DNA of 64,000 bases. It comes from Mycobacterium sp. Aquia_213 (GTDB lineage Bacteria > Actinomycetota > Actinomycetes > Mycobacteriales > Mycobacteriaceae). The stretch is taken from assembly GCF_026625985.1 (NCBI RefSeq), contig NZ_CP113116.1:5766001-5830000 (forward strand). Reading direction: 5' to 3'. The notes under the pieces were generated by a model. The model saw only the letters and a list, made by a program, of their open reading frames with translations. It was not told the origin of the DNA and did not search any database. This document shows, piece by piece, positions 60,669 through 64,000 of this stretch (position 1 is its first letter; every line of letters begins with the position of its first letter). The position numbers and the translations under genes were made by a program.

Positions 60669-61499
60669 ATGTCGACGATCGACATTAGTGCCGGGACCAT
60701 CCATTACGAAGCAACCGGACCCGAAAACGGCAGGCCAGTCGTATTCGTACACGGCTACATGATGGGCAGAGAACTCTGGCGCCGTGTCAGCGAAAAGCTC
60801 GCCGAGCGCGGGCTGCGGTGCATCGCCCCCACCTGGCCGCTCGGCGCGCATCCGGAACCACTGCGCCCCGGCGCCGACCGCACCATCAAGGGCGTGGCCC
60901 GCATAGTGGCGGATGTGCTGGCCGCCCTCGACCTCGAGGACGTGGTGCTGGTCGGCAACGACACCGGCGGAGTGATCACCCAACTCGTCGCGGTGCATTA
61001 CCCGGAGCGACTCGGGGCGCTGGTGCTGACGAGTTGCGATGCGTTCGAACACTTTCCGCCGCCGATTCTCAAGCCGGTGATCCTGGCGGCCAAGTCGAAG
61101 ACGACGTTTAAGGCGGTGGCCCAGGCCATGCGAGTGCCGGCCGCGCGCAAGCGCGCGTTTGACGGCCTGGCGCATCGCAACATCGACGATCTCACCGAGA
61201 TCTGGGTACAGCCCGGGCTATCCGACCCGGCCATTGTCGAAGACCTGCGCCAGCTTTCGCTCTCGATGCGCACCGAGGTGACCATGGATGTCGCGGCCCG
61301 GTTGCCCGAATTCGACAAGCCCACGCTGATCGCTTGGTCGGGCGACGATACGTTCTTCGAACTCGCGGACGGCGAAAAGCTGGCCGCCACTATCCCGAAC
61401 GCCCGCCTCGAGGTGATCGACGGTGCGCGGACGTTCTCGATGGTGGACCAACCGGACCGGCTCGCCGATCTGTTGTCGACGATCGCGGTGCGCGCCTAG
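60669..61499 (+). CDS. Alpha/beta hydrolase (haloalkane dehalogenase-like group)
   Basis: A 276-residue alpha/beta hydrolase. The nucleophile elbow GNDTGG places an aspartate at the catalytic position, as in haloalkane dehalogenases and epoxide hydrolases, and HGYMMGRELW forms the oxyanion region. A later acidic residue lies in SGDDTFF. At the expected histidine the sequence is GARTFSMVDQP, with no His, so the usual triad is incomplete. The start is at 60669, 13 bp after AGGAGTT. The divergent TetR probably controls it. Confidence 0.88.
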   Translation: MSTIDISAGTIHYEATGPENGRPVVFVHGYMMGRELWRRVSEKLAERGLRCIAPTWPLGAHPEPLRPGADRTIKGVARIVADVLAALDLEDVVLVGNDTGGVITQLVAVHYPERLGALVLTSCDAFEHFPPPILKPVILAAKSKTTFKAVAQAMRVPAARKRAFDGLAHRNIDDLTEIWVQPGLSDPAIVEDLRQLSLSMRTEVTMDVAARLPEFDKPTLIAWSGDDTFFELADGEKLAATIPNARLEVIDGARTFSMVDQPDRLADLLSTIAVRA

Positions 61500-61556
61500 G
61501 CGCCGGCTTGCAAGGCGGTTGAGGGGCGGCGGCGCCGGCCGTATAGCGTTTCGCCC

Positions 61557-62327
61557 ATGTCAGACGTGACGCAGGCGCTCAAGGGCCGACGAATCCTGGT
61601 GACCGGCGGAGCCACCGGAATCGGTGCGGCCGCCGTCGGAGTCCTCACCGCGGCGGGTGCCGACGTCGCCGCGACCTATCACCGGACACCGCCGCCGGAG
61701 GGCCTTGCGGCCAGCTGGATCCAGTGCGATGTGCGCGACGCCGACGCCGTCTCGGCAATGGTCCAGCAATCCGCCGAGCAACTCGGCGGACTCGATGTCC
61801 TGGTGAACGCCGCGGGGCTCTGGCAAGCGGGGATACCCGGTTATGTCGGTGCCGACGACATTTCGTTCCTGTTGGACACCAACGTCAAGGCGACCATCCT
61901 GACCAATCAGGCCGCGTACGCCGTGATGAAGGATCAGGATCCCAAGGGCGGCCGGATCATCAACTTCGGATCCTCCGAAGCCATTATGGGCAGCCCTATC
62001 TCGGCCGTCTATGCCGCGACCAAGGGAGCGGTGCAGGCGTGGACGCGATCGGCCGCCAAGGCCTGGGCATCCGACAACATCACCGTCAACGCGCTGGCGC
62101 CCGCGGTGCAGACGCCGGGTGCGGACCGGTTGCGGGATTTCCTCGGGCCGGATGCCGCCGCGCTGATCGACCAGCAGATGCAGATGATGATTCCGCTCGG
62201 TGGGACCTTGGGAGATCCGGCGCGCGATGTCGGCCCGATGCTGGTGTTCCTGGCCGGCCCGGGGTCGGGCTTCATCACCGGGCAGCTGCTCGCCGTGGAC
62301 GGCGGCCTGATGATGGTGGGCGGGTAG
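61557..62327 (+). CDS. Short-chain dehydrogenase/reductase
   Basis: A 256-residue SDR with TGGATGIG, NAAGLW, NFGSSEAI and a YAATK active site. The Ala after Asn-Ala in NAAGLW and the GGRIINFG strand are normal. It stands 57 bp after the hydrolase gene and is closed by a hairpin, so it may be part of the same transcript. It looks like the FabG-like group but has no adjacent fatty-acid genes except the ligase downstream. The substrate is unknown. Confidence 0.9.
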   Translation: MSDVTQALKGRRILVTGGATGIGAAAVGVLTAAGADVAATYHRTPPPEGLAASWIQCDVRDADAVSAMVQQSAEQLGGLDVLVNAAGLWQAGIPGYVGADDISFLLDTNVKATILTNQAAYAVMKDQDPKGGRIINFGSSEAIMGSPISAVYAATKGAVQAWTRSAAKAWASDNITVNALAPAVQTPGADRLRDFLGPDAAALIDQQMQMMIPLGGTLGDPARDVGPMLVFLAGPGSGFITGQLLAVDGGLMMVGG

Positions 62328-62331
62328 GTAA

Positions 62332-62353
62332 CCACCACGCTCATGCGTGGTGG
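62332..62353 (+). terminator. Hairpin terminator candidate after SDR
   Basis: CCACCACGC-TCAT-GCGTGGTGG is a perfect 9-bp stem with a 4-nt loop starting five bases after the SDR stop. It has no U tract, as is common for mycobacterial intrinsic terminators. It also separates the SDR from the FadD gene. Confidence 0.7.
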
Positions 62354-62392
62354 CGGCACGTGAATTGCTGCACCGCTCGACCCGCTAAGATA

Positions 62393-62405
62393 AGACGGAC
62401 CGTCT
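62393..62405. promoter_or_regulatory. 13-bp palindrome upstream of FadD17-like gene
   Basis: AGACGG-A-CCGTCT is a perfect palindrome immediately after a possible TAAGAT -10 (62386-62391), so it would overlap the transcription start. It is a candidate operator for an unlinked repressor of lipid genes. The -35 (TTGCTG) is only 15 bp from that -10, so the promoter is tentative. Confidence 0.5.
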
Positions 62406-62442
62406 CGTCTCGTAAGGGTGGGCAGAGTGAAGGTGAATCTCG

Positions 62443-64000
62443 ATGGCTGACGACACGATGCAGGCGTTCCTGCGACGGCGCCTGTCCGATCCGAACGTCG
62501 CCGTGAAACACCGTGATCTGCAATGGAGTTGGAGCCAGCACCTGCAGCAGGCCACCGCGCGGGCCGCGGCCCTGATCGGCGCCGCCGATCCGCAACGACC
62601 ACTGCACGTCGGCGCGCTGCTGGGCAATACGCCCGAGATGCTCAACCAAATGGCGGCCGCCGGCCTGGGCGGCTACGTGCTCTGCGGCCTGAACAACACC
62701 CGGCGCGGTGAGGCGCTGGCCGCCGACGTGCGGCGGGCCGACTGCCAGTTCGTGGTCGCCGACGCCGAACACCGGCCGCTGTTGGACGGCCTGGACCTCG
62801 AGGGCACCCAGATCCTCGACACCTCGACACCGCAGTGGGCCGAATTCATCGGTGCCGCCGGCGAACTGGTGCCGCATCGGGAAGTCGAAGCGACCGACGC
62901 GTTCATGATGATCTTCACCTCCGGAACGAGCGGAAATCCCAAGGCAGTTCAGGTTTCCCACCTGATGGCGATGTTCGCCGGCACCAACCTGGTCCAGCGT
63001 TTCGCCCTCACCGACCAGGACACCTGCTACGTGTCCATGCCGCTGTTTCATTCCAACGCCGTCGTCGCCGGATGGGCGCCCGCGGTGTGCTCCGGCGCTG
63101 CGATCGTGCCGGCGAAGTTCTCGGCGACCAACTTCCTCGACGATGTCCGCCGCCACGGCGCGACCTACATGAACTACGTCGGCAAGCCGCTCGCGTACAT
63201 CCTGGCCACCCCCGCACGCGCCGACGACGCGGACAACCCGCTGCGGGTGGCGTTCGGTAACGAGGCCAACGACAAGGACATCGAAGAATTCGGGCGCCGG
63301 TTCGGGGTCCAGGTCGAGGACGGCTTCGGCTCGACGGAGAACGCGGTCATCGTGATCCGCGAACCCGGCACGCCGAAGGGCTCGATCGGCAGAGGCATCG
63401 ACGGGATCGCGATCTACAACAGCGACACCATCACTGAGTGTGCCGTCGCCCGCTTCGATGCCAGCGGCGCGCTCGCCAATGCCGATGAGGCGGTGGGTGA
63501 GCTGGTCAACACCGCGGGATCGGGTTTCTTCACCGGCTATTACAACGACCCCGCCGCCAACGCCGAACGCATGCGCCACGGCATGTACTGGTCGGGGGAC
63601 CTCGCCTACCGCGACGCCGACGGTTGGATCTACCTCGCCGGCCGCACCGCGGACTGGATGCGGGTGGACGGCGAGAACATGGCGGCCGCACCGATCGAGC
63701 GAATTCTGCTGCGCCACAATGCGATCAATCGTGTCGCGGTGTACGCGGTGCCGGACGGCCATGTCGGCGATCAGGTGATGGCCGCCGTCGTGCTGAACGA
63801 GGGTCAGACGCTCGACGCCGACGAATTCGAAGCTTTCCTGGGCCGGCAGCCCGACCTGTCTGCCAAGGCGCGGCCACGCTATGTGCGTATCGCGACCGAC
63901 CTGCCCAGCACCGCCACGCACAAGGTCCTCAAGCGTCAGTTGATCGCAGAAGGCACGGCCTTCGAAACGGGAGGAGTCGGGGACGAAACCCTGTGGGTGC
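62443..64000 (+). CDS. FadD17/FadD1-like acyl-CoA synthetase, 3' end outside window
   Basis: At least 519 residues of an adenylate-forming ligase close to M. tuberculosis FadD17 and FadD1; the frame is open to the end of the window and probably ends within about ten codons. The P-loop motif FTSGTSGNPKAV is near residue 158, followed by GFGSTENAV, MYWSGDLAYRDADGW and the C-terminal lysine in THKVLKRQL. Similar ligases activate short or steroid side-chain acids. The start at 62443 follows GTGAAGGTG. No ORF in the other frames competes. Confidence 0.92.
   Translation, partial: MADDTMQAFLRRRLSDPNVAVKHRDLQWSWSQHLQQATARAAALIGAADPQRPLHVGALLGNTPEMLNQMAAAGLGGYVLCGLNNTRRGEALAADVRRADCQFVVADAEHRPLLDGLDLEGTQILDTSTPQWAEFIGAAGELVPHREVEATDAFMMIFTSGTSGNPKAVQVSHLMAMFAGTNLVQRFALTDQDTCYVSMPLFHSNAVVAGWAPAVCSGAAIVPAKFSATNFLDDVRRHGATYMNYVGKPLAYILATPARADDADNPLRVAFGNEANDKDIEEFGRRFGVQVEDGFGSTENAVIVIREPGTPKGSIGRGIDGIAIYNSDTITECAVARFDASGALANADEAVGELVNTAGSGFFTGYYNDPAANAERMRHGMYWSGDLAYRDADGWIYLAGRTADWMRVDGENMAAAPIERILLRHNAINRVAVYAVPDGHVGDQVMAAVVLNEGQTLDADEFEAFLGRQPDLSAKARPRYVRIATDLPSTATHKVLKRQLIAEGTAFETGGVGDETLWV

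Noticed and set aside
62341..63921. 526-codon antisense frame under the FadD17-like gene
   Set aside because: Shadow frame; the sense strand carries complete ligase motifs.
1..64000. CRISPR arrays, tRNA genes, insertion sequences and phage genes
   Set aside because: No regularly spaced repeats, clover-leaf sequences, transposases, integrases or terminal inverted repeats were found by eye.

Overview
The window is high-GC actinobacterial DNA and almost certainly Mycobacterium. It carries a CtpI-type P-type ATPase, the zinc-independent ribosomal protein set (L28, L33, S14, S18) beside an Rv0106-like CobW protein, a LipJ-type hydrolase-cyclase, an Rv0090/Rv0091-like pair (DUF2127 membrane protein, MTA/SAH nucleosidase), FadD17-like and other acyl-CoA ligases, many TetR regulators and mycofactocin-type SDRs. 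No insertion sequence, phage, CRISPR array, tRNA or rRNA was seen. At least ten short-chain dehydrogenases, two Baeyer-Villiger monooxygenases, a Rieske oxygenase, two FadD ligases and a MmgE/PrpD protein point to lipid, steroid or terpenoid-like catabolism in an environmental or opportunistic species. The species is not determined.

Layout. 1-7.5 kb: end of ctpI, a fadD-SDR pair, then the zinc-starvation divergon (mrf against rpmB2-rpmG-rpsN2-rpsR2) with two Zur-like boxes. 7.5-13.7 kb: a LuxC/EhpG-like reductase, a LuxE/EhpF-like adenylating protein and a DltE-like SDR, divergent across a perfect 20-bp palindrome from an amidohydrolase; then an MpaB-like oxygenase divergent from a TetR. 13.7-21.5 kb: lipJ, a methyltransferase, SDR and SRPBCC genes, an SDR divergent from a leaderless CGNR regulator, mtn, a thioesterase and a DUF2127 protein. 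21.5-26.3 kb: a MmgE/PrpD protein and an IclR regulator divergent from ADH-SnoaL-SDR. 26.3-34.3 kb: CaCA antiporter, SDR, an unusual SulP-plus-sulfate-binding-protein operon, DUF2252 and FUSC proteins.

34.3-41 kb: a collapsed ADH pseudogene, tandem BVMOs, and two paralogous TetR genes flanking a TRIC-family channel; then DUF417 and SRPBCC proteins. 41-47 kb: a LysR regulator with a textbook T-N11-A box facing SDR, sulfotransferase, unknown 354-aa protein and two more SDRs. 48-50.3 kb: a copper P1B-ATPase with two CsoR/RicR-type operators. 50.4-58.5 kb: membrane-anchored esterase, Tat-exported NodB deacetylase, HD protein, a leaderless Rieske oxygenase facing a PaaX regulator, flavodoxin, SRPBCC-like proteins and a frameshifted PNPOx-like gene. 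58.5-64 kb: MarR with a perfect palindromic operator, a lipoprotein esterase, TetR plus alpha/beta hydrolase, an SDR, and a FadD17-like ligase that runs off the end.

The dominant pattern is small catabolic operons, each with its own local regulator and a recognisable operator. Several operators overlap promoters in a way that also fixes start codons (leaderless CGNR and Rieske genes, a TTG start for a BVMO, a possible AUU start for the IclR gene). Gene decay is visible at three places: a methyltransferase remnant, an ADH remnant and the PNPOx frameshift. No clearly new multi-gene system was identified. The best candidate for one is the LuxC/LuxE-like two-protein acid-reductase module with its amidohydrolase neighbour.
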